Notes: generated by a model from the letters alone, not told the origin. 64,000 nucleotides of DNA from Bactericera cockerelli (GCA_024516035.1 CM044962.1:1588864-1652863), one strand, 5' to 3'. Positions 21,684 through 31,840 are shown, counted from the stretch's first letter. Made by a program: numbers and translations.

Positions 21684-21803
21684 AAATTGTTTTTGAGGTT
21701 ATTTGGATCTGAAAATTGTTTATATCAATGTTTCTCTTATATCCAGTTCTCTTATACCCAGACTCTTATACCCAGACTCTTATACCCAGACTTCTCACGA
21801 CTG
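21684..21803. repeat. Right end of pogo-like repeat
   Basis: CTCTTATACCCAGA is repeated three times before CTTCTCACGACTG and TA (21804-21805). This pairs with the CAGTCG end at 17109 and supports the view that the LINE sits inside an older TA-flanked repeat. Confidence 0.5.
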
Positions 21804-21837
21804 TATTTTGATAAATGAAGTAGATAGTTAATGATTC

Positions 21838-22025
21838 GATGGGACATCGAATAGACCAGTTCTCAGTCAGTCACTAAAGTTAAGCAACATTCAGCGAGGC
21901 TAGAACTTGGATGGGTGACCATTCAAATTCAAAACCTCGTGATGCTGACTATTCCCAGCCCCACTCAGCCTGGCTGAGGTTAATTTGAGTAGCTGGATTG
22001 TGAGTTTTCGTTGAAAGCCATGTTA
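21838..22025 (+). repeat. 5S-rRNA-derived SINE copy
   Basis: Has AAAGTTAAGCAACATTCAGCGA and CTTGGATGGGTGACCATTC, both strongly 5S-like (box A/intermediate and box C regions), then the shared CAGCCTGGCTGAGGTTAATTT tail and GTTGAAAGCCATGTTAAAC. Confidence 0.75.
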
Positions 22026-22339
22026 AACCCAAACACAGTCCATCCAGGATATAAAAGAACTAGGTGTAAGAGAAACTTGAATATTATAGAGACAAATTTC
22101 TAGGTCAAATTTAAATTTCTGGGAAAATAACCTTTCTAAGAAACCTGGTATAGAAAGTATTCTTTTCGCTCGGTTTTTCGTGTTTTTTTTTTCATATAAA
22201 AGTATCACATGAAAAAGAAATTATGAACAAAACCCAGAAACCTGAATAATTCATGATGTATATAATCTGGTCTTTTGAGTACTCTTTATCCAGGTTCAAA
22301 TGTAAAAAAAAAAGAGAAAAAAAAGGACATTTCACTCAC

Positions 22340-22603
22340 CCGCCTGTCCAATGAACTGCGGTTTGCGGCTATCCACTGACCGCAGGATCTTCTCCAACCT
22401 ATCGGTCCGCACATACACGTCGTCATCCGCCCGCATGAACCACTCAAAGTCCCGCCCGTAGTGCTCCCACATGTGGGCGAGCATCATGAACGACTTCTTC
22501 TGGGGCGGGTAGCTGTCATCGACGCCCCTCAGTTTGACGAGAGGCAGGTCCGGTCTGTTAGACGGCAGACGAGACCCTTCGGAACTGAAGAAGGCGACCC
22601 GTC
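22340..22603 (-). CDS. CHSY1: Chondroitin sulfate synthase, exon 3 (GT31 catalytic core)
   Basis: 88 codons encode RVAFFSSEG, LVKLRGVDDSYPPQKKSFMM, then WFMRADDDVYVRTDRLEKIL and PQFIGQA. The DDD triplet is the metal-binding DXD motif of GT31 glycosyltransferases, needed for UDP-sugar binding. The acceptor is TTCCAG at 22604-22609 and the donor is GTGAGT at 22334-22339. Phase 1 at both ends matches exons 2 and 4. The intron to exon 4 is 13.5 kb and contains two LINEs. The intron to exon 2 is 5.4 kb and contains the paired TA elements. Base composition is clearly GC-richer than the surroundings. Confidence 0.95.
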
Positions 22604-22827
22604 CTGGAACAATAGAATAAGCATTGGGTGGAAGAGATTGTCACAGGCAATAACCCCGCTCGAGAAAAAAAAAATAAATAAAATAAGACCTATGTTAGAT
22701 TATGCTCGAAATATAACACTAATACAAAGAGTTTAAAAAAATTAATAAACGTAATATCTCAATCATTATGAGAAAAATAAATAAAATAATAACCCCGCCT
22801 TTTGGTTAGGTCATAAATATGTTTATA

Positions 22828-23712
22828 CAGGGTGAGCATAAAGTCTCACCCCACCCCCCGTATCTCGAGAATGGCTGAAAATACAAGAAAATGCAAAACC
22901 CGTATTCCTTAATTTTTAAGGGGATTAATTTTCAGCCAAAAAAATTTTGCCTACACAGCCCCAGTCAGGCTGGGCATGGACCAACTTTAAAATCTTTAAT
23001 AGAATGGTATGTCTTGTGGCATATTGTTTTAAAGGTCTCATAGAGAGAAGTTCATTACAACAAATTCCAGTGAGCTACAATTTACCGTTCTCGAGATACA
23101 GGGTCGAACGTCCTGCGTAATATCCATATATTTTGACCAATAACTCGTTAACCGTAAATTATAGAAAAATAAAATTTGTTGTAAATAACTCCTTATGACA
23201 AGTCCTGTCGAAAAAGGTATAACTCGACATACTCTGTTGATATTAGTTTGTGATCGGTTTTGTCAGCCAGCCGGACGAACAGTCCGAAATTTTTTAACGA
23301 AAAAACAAATCAAGTTTTAACTTGTTCGAAATTTCTTGTCATAAGGAGTTATTATCAAACAAATTTCATTTTTCTGGAATTTTCGGTCAACGAGTTATAG
23401 GTCAAAATATATGGATATTACGCAGGACGTCCGACCCTGTATCTCGAGAACGGTAAGTTGTAGCTCACTGAAATTTGTTGTAATGAAATTCTTTATATAA
23501 GACCTTTAAAACAATATGCCACAAGACATACTATTCTATTTAAGATTTTAAAGTTGGTCCATGCTCAGCCTGACTGGGGCCGTGTAGGCAAATTTATTTG
23601 GTTGAAAATCAATCCCCCCCCAAAAATTAAGGAATTCGGGTTTTTACGTTTTCTTGTATTTTCAGCCATTCTTGAGATACGGGGGGTGGGGTGAGACTTT
23701 ATGCTCACCCTG
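22828..23712. mobile_element. TA-flanked foldback MITE, long inverted repeats
   Basis: 885 bp made almost wholly of two inverted arms of about 380 bp (to about 23215 and from about 23336) around a spacer of about 120 bp. The ends are CAGGGTGAGCATAAAGTC. TA lies outside both ends (22826-22827, 23713-23714). Inside the arms CTCGAGA words recur. There is no coding frame. Confidence 0.9.
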
Positions 23713-24668
23713 TACAGGGTGGACCAAAAAAACGTTTACACCCGTTAATGGTAGATTACTGACGACATTTCTAGGATGGATCTGCAATCCGTTTTTTCGG
23801 ATTCGCCTTTATAACTGCACAAAGTGATTTTTTGCAACTTTCTGAAAAAGTACGACTTTGGCTTATTCTTCAGGTCAGAACTTTTTTCCTGTTTAAGATG
23901 AGTTGATTCTGAACATTTCTGCAGAAAGCCAACAAAATTTCGATGTTTCTAGCTACACTACTTTGTTTTTTGCGGTTTGGTTTGGCATCTTTTTTGACAC
24001 CTGAATAGAAAAAAAATTCTCATGTAAATTTTTTACACTTTGAAACACTCAAGATTTGCCCGAGCAAATTTTGGCACAGACATGGGCAAGTTTGATAAAA
24101 GTTGGCGGCCAACCCAAGGATGCTAAAAATTAATTTTACGATTTTTTATAACGTGATCTTCTGGGTAAACAAACCAGGTAAGTCTCAAAAAATGATGTTC
24201 AAAATCTTAAAAGTGTTGACCGTGTAGGGTCGTCTTGTACTCAAAGAGTAATTAGCTATTTTGATCTGATAATTATTTTCCTTGGAATTAATTAAAGGCC
24301 AGTCAAATGAATGATTGTTTGTTTCTCGATGATAGTTTTCAAGCATATTTTTCTGCATTGTATGAAATATTATCTTTAAACTTCTTGAGTTTTTTTAGTA
24401 CAAGTTACATTATTATAATTCGGATGCTGAAATGGCAGATACGCATTTAGCATATGGAGTTGCCAACATGAACATTTAGGATCACGTGAAAAACATAGTT
24501 TACGAAATCTGGTAGCAAGAATCCTGTTGGCATTCGATGACCTGACAGAAAAACCTGGAATCTTCCGCAACATTCGACGGAACATGATGAAGAGGTTCAA
24601 CCTTTGCATCCAGGAAGGTGGACGCCACTTCCAACAGTTCCTCTAAGGGAATTGAGAAGGGAGAGAGA

Positions 24669-24740
<72 letters not shown>

Positions 24741-24869
24741 CAAAGAGCGAAAGAGAGAGAGAGAGAAAGGCAAGAAGGTAGAGGGACAGTTCTGAGTTAG
24801 AACTAAGGTACTAAAGTCACCATTGGTTTCAAAAAATTGTGTGAGGAGAATCCATAGTGTGTACTATGG

Positions 24870-25589
24870 GACGACACCTGATTCCGTCCCGCGAATTTTT
24901 TCTCTCAGGTAGTCGATACTGGATTCCGTCCCGAACCTCTCAGATCAATCACTGAATTCCGTCCCGTCACTTATCTTATGCACCTATGTACTATGTACAT
25001 AAGTACATAGAAGGCATGGCCTTCTATGTATCTTACCTAACCCTACTATATTCTTGAGGCATGGCCTTCTATGTATTTTACCTAACCCTACTATAAACCT
25101 GAGGCATTGCCTTCTATGTATCTTACCTAACCCTACTCTATTCTTGAGGCATGGCCTACTATGTATCTTACCTAACCCTACTCTATTCTTGAGGCATGGC
25201 CTTCTATGTATCTTACCTAACCCTACTACATTCTTGAGGCATGGCCTTCTATGTATTTTACCTAACCCTACTATAAACCTGAGGCATTGCCTTCTATGTA
25301 TCTTACCTAACCCTACTCTATTCTTGAGGCATGGCCTCCTAATAGGTGAACATCGCCATTGTTCTCAGATTATTTTACGTGATTGAAAATAAACTGATGA
25401 AAAATATTGAATTTATAATTTATGTATTTATTTATGTATATAGGACGGAACAAATGGGACGGAATCGGGTATTGAACCCTTACGATGACCGGACGGAATC
25501 AGGTGGTAAAATATTGACGGGACGGAATCGTCGGGACGGAATAAGGTGAAAAAAAGGTAAATGGGACGGAAAACGGTGCCTCCCGTAGG
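24870..25589. mobile_element. Nested non-autonomous DNA element with 8-9-bp target duplication
   Basis: GTACTATGG occurs on both sides (24861-24869 and 25589-25597) and once in the uninterrupted sister copy near 41507, so an insertion with an 8- or 9-bp target duplication is directly supported. Subterminal GGGACGGAAT words face inward. Three are in one orientation at the left (24880-24965) and about five in the other at the right (25440-25575). Such arrays are typical of transposase-binding sites in hAT or Mutator elements. The centre is a 45-bp tandem array. No protein is recognisable. Confidence 0.75.
25008..25343 (+). repeat. 45-bp tandem array, about 8 units
   Basis: Units of TACCTAACCCTACTCTATTC and TTGAGGCATGGCCTTCTATG recur at exactly 45-bp spacing (GGC at 25013, 25058, 25103, 25148, 25193, 25238, 25283, 25328). 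Variant units with CTATAAACCTGAGGCATTGCC are 180 bp apart, showing a four-unit higher-order repeat. Because 45 is a multiple of three, a long open frame runs through it. That frame is not evidence of a gene. Confidence 0.95.
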
Positions 25590-26969
25590 TACTATGGCTA
25601 AATAAAAAATGGCAACAGTCTTTTTTATTTTGTAGTCATGAATTTTTTGCTGGCTCTAGCGTTCGGACCGGGTGGACTAGCTTACCACTGAGCTAATCGT
25701 GCACTTCTAATCGTTTCTCATTGAACATATTAACACAAAATGTTTTTTTTTTTTTTTTAATACCTTTTTATTTATACCAAAATAGTATAAAACAAAATAA
25801 AGACTGCAAAAGTTTATTCATTTTACAAAATATTATCTTGCCTTTCTTTCAAGATTTCTATTAAGAGTTGGTAATCGGTAAATATTTGTTATTTAATTAG
25901 TATTGTTAATGATAGAAGAACCTACTTACATATTTACCTGGATTTATTTCATAAACTCTATTTTCGTTTGGAAAATTCGCTAGTTTTTTTTTTCTCTCGT
26001 AGGGAAGCATAAGAAAAACCATCCTTACATTATCAAGGCAGTCTCTCAGGGACTTACATGAATAATAATTATGTTTATTGTGATACCAATAGTATCTGAT
26101 ATAACTCAATTTACAGATGGTATTAGCCCCAAAAAAACCATGAGTTGTTGGTGTTACAACAGGTCAGATAGAGGTATGAATAAAATATTCCATCAGATTT
26201 TTTTTGATAATTAAAATAATATTGACCGTCGAGAATTGAACCTCGGTCATGCGACTAACACTCTTAGCACTACCACATCTAGCTAACACCACTGACAATC
26301 TGAGAAGCACGAAATTTATCATTTGAATTTTCCTAAACTGGCTGATGAAGGCATGTGAGACCGCGGTATTCAAAAAAAGCAATGTAAACAATTTTTGTAA
26401 ACAATACAAGACGCCCTTACACAGTCTACAGCTAGAAAACTCTTAGGATTTTTGAAGAGTTTTTGGCAAACATCTAATAATTTTTCCCAGAAGATCACGT
26501 GATAAAAAATCGTAAAATTATTTTTTAGCATCCTCAGGGCGGCCGCCAACTTTTATCAAACTTGCCCATGTCTGTGCCAAAATTTGTTCGGACAAATGTC
26601 GAGTGTTTTATTTAGTAAAAAAGTTTTTTTTGGGTGTTTTTTTCTATTCAGGTGTCAAAAAAGATGCCAAACCAAACCGTAAAAAACAAAGTAGTGTAAC
26701 TAGAAACATCGAAATTTTGTTGGCTTTCTGCAGAAATGTTCAGAATCAACTCATCTTAAACAGGAAAAAAGTTCTGACCTGAAGAATAAGCCAAAGTCGG
26801 ACTTTTTCAGAAAGTTGCAAAAAATCACTTTGTGCAGTTATAAAGGCGAATCCGAAAAAACGGATTGCAGATCCGGCCTGGAAATGTCGTCAGTAATCTA
26901 CCATTAACGGGTGTAAACGTTTTTTTGGTCCACCCTGTATATTTTAGCTATGTAGTTTCTCTTTTTTAC

Positions 26970-27625
26970 TTTCCTTATCCTATAATAAGGAAAGTATTGT
27001 ATTCGTCGAAAATTTGACCTACCCAGTTTTTCACATTTCTGGACGAATCATAGCCTCAGGATACCAAAAAAGTTGTTTTCAGCCATTGGTCCGTGCGTCT
27101 GTCTGTGTGTGTGTGTCTGTGTGTGAACAGGATATCTCGAGAACGGTAAGAGCTAGAGACTTGAAATTTGGTATGGAAAATAATTTTATACACCAGACGA
27201 ACCACGAAACTTTTGGTTGAAATCGGCCGCATCCCACGGCCGCAGGGCCGCAAATATTAGCCGCAAGCGCCGCTTCTTTGAATTGGTTAAAAATACAAAA
27301 AAATTTGGAGAACAACATTTTCTTAAAATGCAAAAATAATAGGGGTCTATTCTGATCATTTTTTTGATATCTTGAACTTTTTGGACCTCGGCTCCAATTT
27401 ACCGGTATTTTGGGGGGACCCGCTTTGAATAACTTTTTATTGTTCATCCTAGTTGGGGGTTGTGACATATCAAATTCAATGATTTTGAAGTGCTGATTAC
27501 GAATTTGGCATTTATTTTTAGTTATCTGTTACCGTTGAGTCACCAGTGGCGGAATTCGACCCCTTTTTGGGGGATAAGGAAAGTCGTGTGATGTTTACAC
27601 CAGATTTTTCTTGTTAATAATTGTT
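26970..27625 (+). repeat. Interspersed repeat P2, near full length
   Basis: Starts with a palindrome (CTTTCCTTATCCTATAATAAGGAAAG) and TATTGTATTCGTCG, and ends with GGATAAGGAAAGTCGTGTGATG. The body includes CCGTGCGTCTGTCTGTGTGT, ATCTCGAGAACGGTAAGAGCTAGA and ACCGGTATTTTGGGG. Other pieces are at 7410-7640, 37300-37550 (minus) and about 58740-58990 (minus). AAGGAAAGT occurs near both ends. Confidence 0.65.
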
Positions 27626-27794
27626 CCCAATTGTGTATTACATTAGTTATAATACCATATTAATTTAAAAAAAAGGATATCATAATAAAGATAATAATAA
27701 TAATAGAAAAAATCAGGTGTGCCGTTAACGAGGTTCACTCATACCTCTTGAGGAAAAACCCGTACCAACAAAAAGGAAATTGTATTCTTAATTT

Positions 27795-27985
27795 AGTTAC
27801 AGTTGTTTGTAAGGGGCACCTTCCGATGCGCTCGTGTTGACCCAGCACCTACATAAGAAGTAGTATGTCAGTTCGCCCATCACAGGGGAGGCATACTACG
27901 GAATGGACAAGCTACAACACAGACCACAAGCGTCTACAGTAGCTCCTGCTTCATGGCTATGAAATAAAAAAGGCTGTGAAACACC
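27795..27985 (-). repeat. Interspersed repeat R7
   Basis: Minus-strand copy of the family at 10195-10365, including CCACAAGCGTCTACAGTAGC on the plus strand and the CAGCCTTTTTTATTTC edge. Confidence 0.6.
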
Positions 27986-28026
27986 TATCTTTTAAAAAAA
28001 TAGCCGAAATCTGCACTAGTACTTAC

Positions 28027-28371
28027 CAGGGATGTCCTGGGCCCACGTCTCGTAGACGGATGCGGCCCTTGTCGAGAGGTACGCATTAGCCGTCATGACG
28101 CCCACAAACAGCAACCTCTCGCTGCCATGGAGACCCGTCAAGTTGACAATCCGCGCAGCCTCGGCCCTCTCACTCTCCCGGTTGTCATGGAAACCGTGCT
28201 CTCGGTTGTCTTGGAAACCGTGCTCTCGGTCGTCATGGAAACCAACTCCGCGTCGCTGTGACGTCACCGAGTCACTCGTGCGGCCGGGGGCCTCCTGAGC
28301 GGGGAGTTGACCGACCAAGCTGAGAAATTTGGGCCGCAGGATGAGGCCCAGGTACAGGCCCATGCATAGTC
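28027..28371 (-). CDS. CHSY1: Chondroitin sulfate synthase, exon 2 (membrane anchor end, stem, GT31 start)
   Basis: 345 bp, phase 1 at both ends. The first residues (LCMGLYLGLILRPKFL) complete the hydrophobic segment begun by exon 1 (VCNVLAG), giving a type II Golgi membrane anchor. A variable stem follows with three copies of a DNREHGFHD-like unit (about 28190-28240). Then LLFVGVMTANAYLSTRAASVYETWAQDIPG marks the start of the glycosyltransferase domain, a highly conserved CHSY1 sequence. The acceptor is CTTCTCCCCACAG and the donor GTAAGT (28021-28026). Confidence 0.93.
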
Positions 28372-28578
28372 CTGTGGGGAGAAGGTTTGAGAGAGGAGAT
28401 TAGAGATTTCTGTTATGTGTATGTAACATTTTATTAATGTTTTATATTGATCTCAAATTTGTAATTTATTTTTTAACAATATTTGTTTTAGAGAAATTAG
28501 ACAATAAAAATAAAATTAGGTATACATATGTAAATAACATGTAAATGTAAATATGTATGTCTATAAAAAAAACTTATA

Positions 28579-28735
28579 CAGTCGAACCTGGATATAAGAA
28601 AAGTGGATATCAGAGAACTGCATATCAGAGAAACCTGACTTATGAGAAATATTTTCAGGTCCAATTTACCTCTTAATGAGGGATAATAACCTCTTTATAA
28701 GAGAAACTTGGTTATAATAGATATTCTTACAAGGG
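28579..28735 (+). mobile_element. pogo-like MITE, partial
   Basis: TA then CAGTCGAACCTGGATATAAG, followed by alternating GATATCAGAGAA and TTATAAGAGAAACTTGG segments as in the copy at 17109. The right terminus is not seen; a tandem array follows directly. Confidence 0.55.
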
Positions 28736-28737
28736 CA

Positions 28738-29110
28738 AAGGCAAAACGTAAATTAATAAAGCTATTAAGCCCAGAACTATTACATTTTCAAGGCCAAAGC
28801 GTAAAATAATAAAGCTATTAAGCCCAGAACTATTACATTTTCAAGGGCAAAGCGTAAATTAATAAAGCTATTAAGCCCAGAACTATTACATTACCTGGGG
28901 CAAAGCGTAAATTAATAAAGCTATCAAGCCCGGAACTATTACATTTTCAAGGGCAAAACGTAAATTAATAAAGCTATTAAGACCAGAACTATTACATTTT
29001 CAGGGGCAAAGCGTAAATAAATAAATAAAGCTATTAAGCCCAGAACTGTTAAATTTTCAAGGGCACACGTAAATTAATAAAGCTTGTAAGCCCAGAACTA
29101 TTACATTTTA
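28738..29110 (+). repeat. 53-bp tandem array, about 7 units
   Basis: AAAGCTATTAAGCCCAGAAC recurs at 53-bp steps (28761, 28814, 28867, 28920, 28973), then with slightly altered spacing at 29030 and 29082. It abuts the pogo-like piece. Confidence 0.95.
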
Positions 29111-29305
29111 AAAAGCTATCAAGTTTTCAACAGTTTTGTTCACATGCCCATACCACTATAATCTCTTTTCTTGAATCTTCTTTCATATTTTTTTCACTTC
29201 AGCTTTGTCTCTAAGAACCTTCATTTTTTCTGTCTTTTATGTTTGCACGAGTAACTACACAAGTACAGTGTACACATATCCATTTAAGCATTTTCGTTTC
29301 TTTTA

Positions 29306-29560
29306 TACAGGGTGTCCAGGATTAATTTTTATTTTTTTGAATTTTACTGACATCACTATAAAGAAGAAATAATGGTACACATATTAACAATAGATCACTG
29401 GTAATCCAGCGCCATCTTCATAAGGTAGACTCCTTACAGTTTTTCTAGTACCTCTGAGTCTAAGAGAGAGAGCGCGAATGATCGATAATTTATTGTTCTT
29501 ATCCATGCTAGAACATTGGAAAAAGTATTGTTCCATTTGGTGCTTATTTTTTTTTTTTTA
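29306..29560 (+). mobile_element. Solo end of a CAGGGTG-type element
   Basis: TACAGGGTGTCCAGGATTAA begins here with the sequence style of the TA-flanked elements. No inverted partner was found to the right, so this is a truncated copy or a chance match. Confidence 0.35.
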
Positions 29561-29767
29561 ATTTAACGTTGTTATACTTGGTATAATCATAGGATAAAAG
29601 CCTCATCAAGCCCTTGGTTCTCAGGAAATGTGCCAAGTATGGCCACCGATTGCCTCTTTGGATGGCTATAGCAAGTCTCTGTTGGTGCTTAAAACATTGC
29701 ATGTTTACAATATAAACAATTTTTGTTAGAAATGGACCAATTTCATATGCCTTTCTCATGGTCAGTA

Positions 29768-29860
29768 TAGACCGCCTCTATGGCTCAGTAGTTAAAAACA
29801 TTGGTTTCTGATCCAGAGGTTGCGGGTTCAAATCCCGGCCAGAGTCGATAATTCTCACCG
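29768..29860 (+). repeat. tRNA-derived SINE head
   Basis: GCCTCTATGGCTCAGTAGTT (A-box-like) and GCGGGTTCAAATCCCGGC (T-arm with B box) are spaced as in a tRNA, but the acceptor-stem ends do not pair. Better read as a SINE or tRNA relic than as a working tRNA gene. Confidence 0.55.
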
Positions 29861-30192
29861 AGTTTTTCCTTTTCCGCAATGGCATGGGTGTAAAGTTAAA
29901 GCGCCCTGAAGTAATGCCAAAAGCTGTTCCGGGGCACAATTTCCTTTGCAAAATTAATAAAACCTATTATAGTTCTGAACCATCCTGTAAATGTTATCTG
30001 CGCGTAAACAAACAAAGCCCTGGGTATCTCGGCTTTGCGACAAAGGGAAAGCACAACTTTCCAGCTTTCCACTTTCAAATGCTAAACCACTGTCCCTAAG
30101 CTTGATAATGACCCTGGACATTTGTTTTTCAAACAAAGACACAGGGTCATTGACCTTTTTATTCTCAAAGGAGAAAAGAAAACACAAACGGC

Positions 30193-30400
30193 CAGCGTCG
30201 ATGGCGCGTTGAATGCACCGGTTCTCGTAGGATCATCCAAGTTAAGCAACGTCCAGCAAGGTGAAAACTTCGTCATGGCATTTTCGCCCAACCCAGGCTG
30301 AGTGAGGTTAATGTTTGTGTAGGTTTTAGAGTCCATATAATCCTCTCACCACCGTGATTCGGGTATCAGAACCTGTCTCACGCACACGGAATTATCATTA
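30193..30400 (+). repeat. 5S-rRNA-derived SINE copy
   Basis: GGCGCGTTGAATGCACCGGT and AAGTTAAGCAACGTCCAGCA form the 5S-like head. The AGGCTGAGTGAGGTTAATGT tail follows. Confidence 0.75.
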
Positions 30401-30514
30401 TTATTACAGTACCTGCTGTTTTATGGCTACAAAAACTGCTGTGGGTGACGGTGACACTCATCATGAAAATAATATTTTCATGATTATTATTTATTTTTAG
30501 TAGTATGAACTTAC

Positions 30515-30644
30515 CAGCCAGCACATTACACACTCGCGTTCTCTGTTTCGTCCGCTTCAGAATGATCGGCAGTTTGGTCTTCCCTTTTTTGGACGGAATG
30601 TAGCGTATGACTTCCAGAGTGGAGGTGGACTTGATTAGAGCCAT
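30515..30644 (-). CDS. CHSY1: Chondroitin sulfate synthase, exon 1 (cytosolic tail and start of anchor)
   Basis: The ATG at 30644 is the first Met after an in-frame TGA at 30693-30695, which supports it as the start. The 43 codons encode a short basic cytosolic tail (KSTSTLEVIRYIPSKKGK, KRTKQRTR) and the first residues of the membrane anchor (VCNVLAG). The donor GTAAGT follows at 30509-30514 in phase 1, matching exon 2. The N-terminus is not conserved between species, so identification rests on splice phase and on the hydrophobic segment completed by exon 2. Confidence 0.8.
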
Positions 30645-30760
30645 CGGTCGTCCAAGGGTTAAGGTGATGGGGCATTGTAGGGTTAAACTATCTCAGAAAC
30701 AAGTCGATAATTTTTGGCGCGCTTTTTTTACACTAAATAAATTACATGTTTTCACGATTG
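30645..30760 (-). promoter_or_regulatory. Possible CHSY 5' leader or promoter region
   Basis: Just upstream of the start codon lies TTTTTGGCGCGC (plus-strand reading, 30711-30722), which fits the E2F-type word TTTGGCGC. No TATA box is evident. Whether transcription begins here or in a further upstream exon cannot be seen. Placement is inference. Confidence 0.25.
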
Positions 30761-30764
30761 TTTT

Positions 30765-30920
30765 ACTTCCGAGAAATTTCTAATATTAGAAATCGGAAGT
30801 ATTGTGTTCGTTTTTTTTTTTTTTTTTTTTTTTTTTACTTCCGTTAAATTTTTAAATGTTAGAAATCTGAAGTATTGTGTTCGCTTTTGTAAAAAAAAAA
30901 AAAAAAACGTTTTTTTTTAA
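30765..30920 (+). repeat. Two P1 palindrome heads in tandem
   Basis: 30765-30800 is identical to 2254-2289. A second, diverged head lies at 30837-30873. Each is followed by TATTGTGTTCG and a T- or A-run. Confidence 0.75.
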
Positions 30921-31261
30921 TGCGCAACTAAATGGAATAAGAAAATAATCTGTATAGAGTTCTATTTCAGGTAAATATGTAAGTTAAAGAGTATTTCTAG
31001 AGTTCATAAAATAACTACCTACCTACTTATCAAATGTTCTTACTTTGAATTGATTTTTTGTTGTTGTTGTTGTAAATAATAATAATTTAAATACAATTTT
31101 GAACTTGGTATTAATTTACGATATTTTTTTTAATTAATAAAAAAAGAGAAGGAAAAAAATGATGACATAATTATTATAATATGAAACTGGTATACCTAAA
31201 ATATTGTATAGTAAAAATAAAAAATTGAAATTACATTTTTTTTTTCAATAATGATTTTTAG

Positions 31262-31450
31262 GTGCTGTGTTCCGGTAGGTGAGTGGACAAGGCGTCAGTC
31301 TATTAATCTAGAGGTGGTGGGTTCGAAACCCAAGTTATCCTCCCATTTGGGATTTTGACACCATAATAATATGTTTTGAGCTTCCTGCTGGAATAATGAG
31401 CCTAATTATTCCTAATCGGGCAGTATAAATAAGGCGATATTATTTTATTA
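31262..31450 (+). repeat. SINE family 6 (tRNA-derived)
   Basis: A-box-like GGTAGGTGAGTGGACAAGGC and B-box GGGTTCGAAACCC, then CTCCCATTTGGGATTTTGAC and a CTGCTGGAATAATGAGCC tail with CGGGCAGTATAAATAAGG. Other copies: 32035-32220, 44735-44895, 45125-45325, 45530-45575 (head only), all minus. Confidence 0.7.
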
Positions 31451-31617
31451 AACATAAAACATTTCATCGAGAACTCCATTTTTTGGAATTGGCATTGGGG
31501 CAAAAATAACCCCATACAGCCACTTTATTGTATACATAATTATAATATATCATTTACAATTTGTATATAAATTGAAATATGTCAAGAAAAATGGACAGTA
31601 AATAGACCCCATCTACA

Positions 31618-31840
31618 ACAGAGTCGATGGCGCGTTAAATGCACCGGTTCTCGTAGGATAACAGAAGTTAAGCAACTTCCAGCGAGGTGAAGACTTCGTG
31701 ATCCTGGCAATCCGGCTCGAACCAGGCTGGGTGAGGTTAATGTGGGTAAGCATGTTTATGAGTGAACTACGAATGGAGGAAAATTTCCGTTTGTGACCAT
31801 GCAGTTGAAAAACGACTTTAATTTAAACCCTTTAAACAAA
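31618..31840 (+). repeat. 5S-rRNA-derived SINE copy
   Basis: GATGGCGCGTTAAATGCACC and AAGTTAAGCAACTTCCAGCG, then CAGGCTGGGTGAGGTTAATG and a GACCATGCAGTTGAAAAACG end. This is the same 3' motif that appears, reversed, at the start of the copies at 44385 and 59388. Confidence 0.75.

Larger units (their letters stand above)
23715..26937. mobile_element. TA-flanked element with about 460-bp inverted repeats (family GGACC), carrying a nested insertion
   Basis: The ends are CAGGGTGGACCAAAAAAACG and its complement. TA lies on both sides, and the left TA is shared with the preceding element. The inverted arms reach to about 24170 and from about 26490. The inside matches, in reverse orientation, the second copy at 40182-42565. 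It includes a tRNA-like head (GATTAGCTCAGTGGTAAGC, minus, near 25690) and a second tRNA-like stretch with GAGGTTCAATTCTCG (minus, near 26230). A GA microsatellite (24657-24740) and a 720-bp insertion (24870-25589) account for its greater length. No transposase was recognised. Confidence 0.85.

Noticed and set aside
24376..24609. A possible transposase inside the TA element, with its counterpart at 41630-41908
   Set aside because: The frame lacks any DDE/D or helix-turn-helix pattern I can recognise and is short. The element is treated as non-autonomous.
25054..25386. A 110-residue open frame with a regular LRHGLLCILPNPT repeat
   Set aside because: It is the translation of the 45-bp tandem array. 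The unit length is a multiple of three, so an open frame is expected without selection.
28738..29110. Direct repeats as a possible CRISPR or origin array
   Set aside because: 53-bp units with no spacers; ordinary minisatellite.
29768..29860. A functional tRNA gene
   Set aside because: A- and B-box-like regions are present, but acceptor ends do not pair and the anticodon stem is weak. It fits a SINE head.
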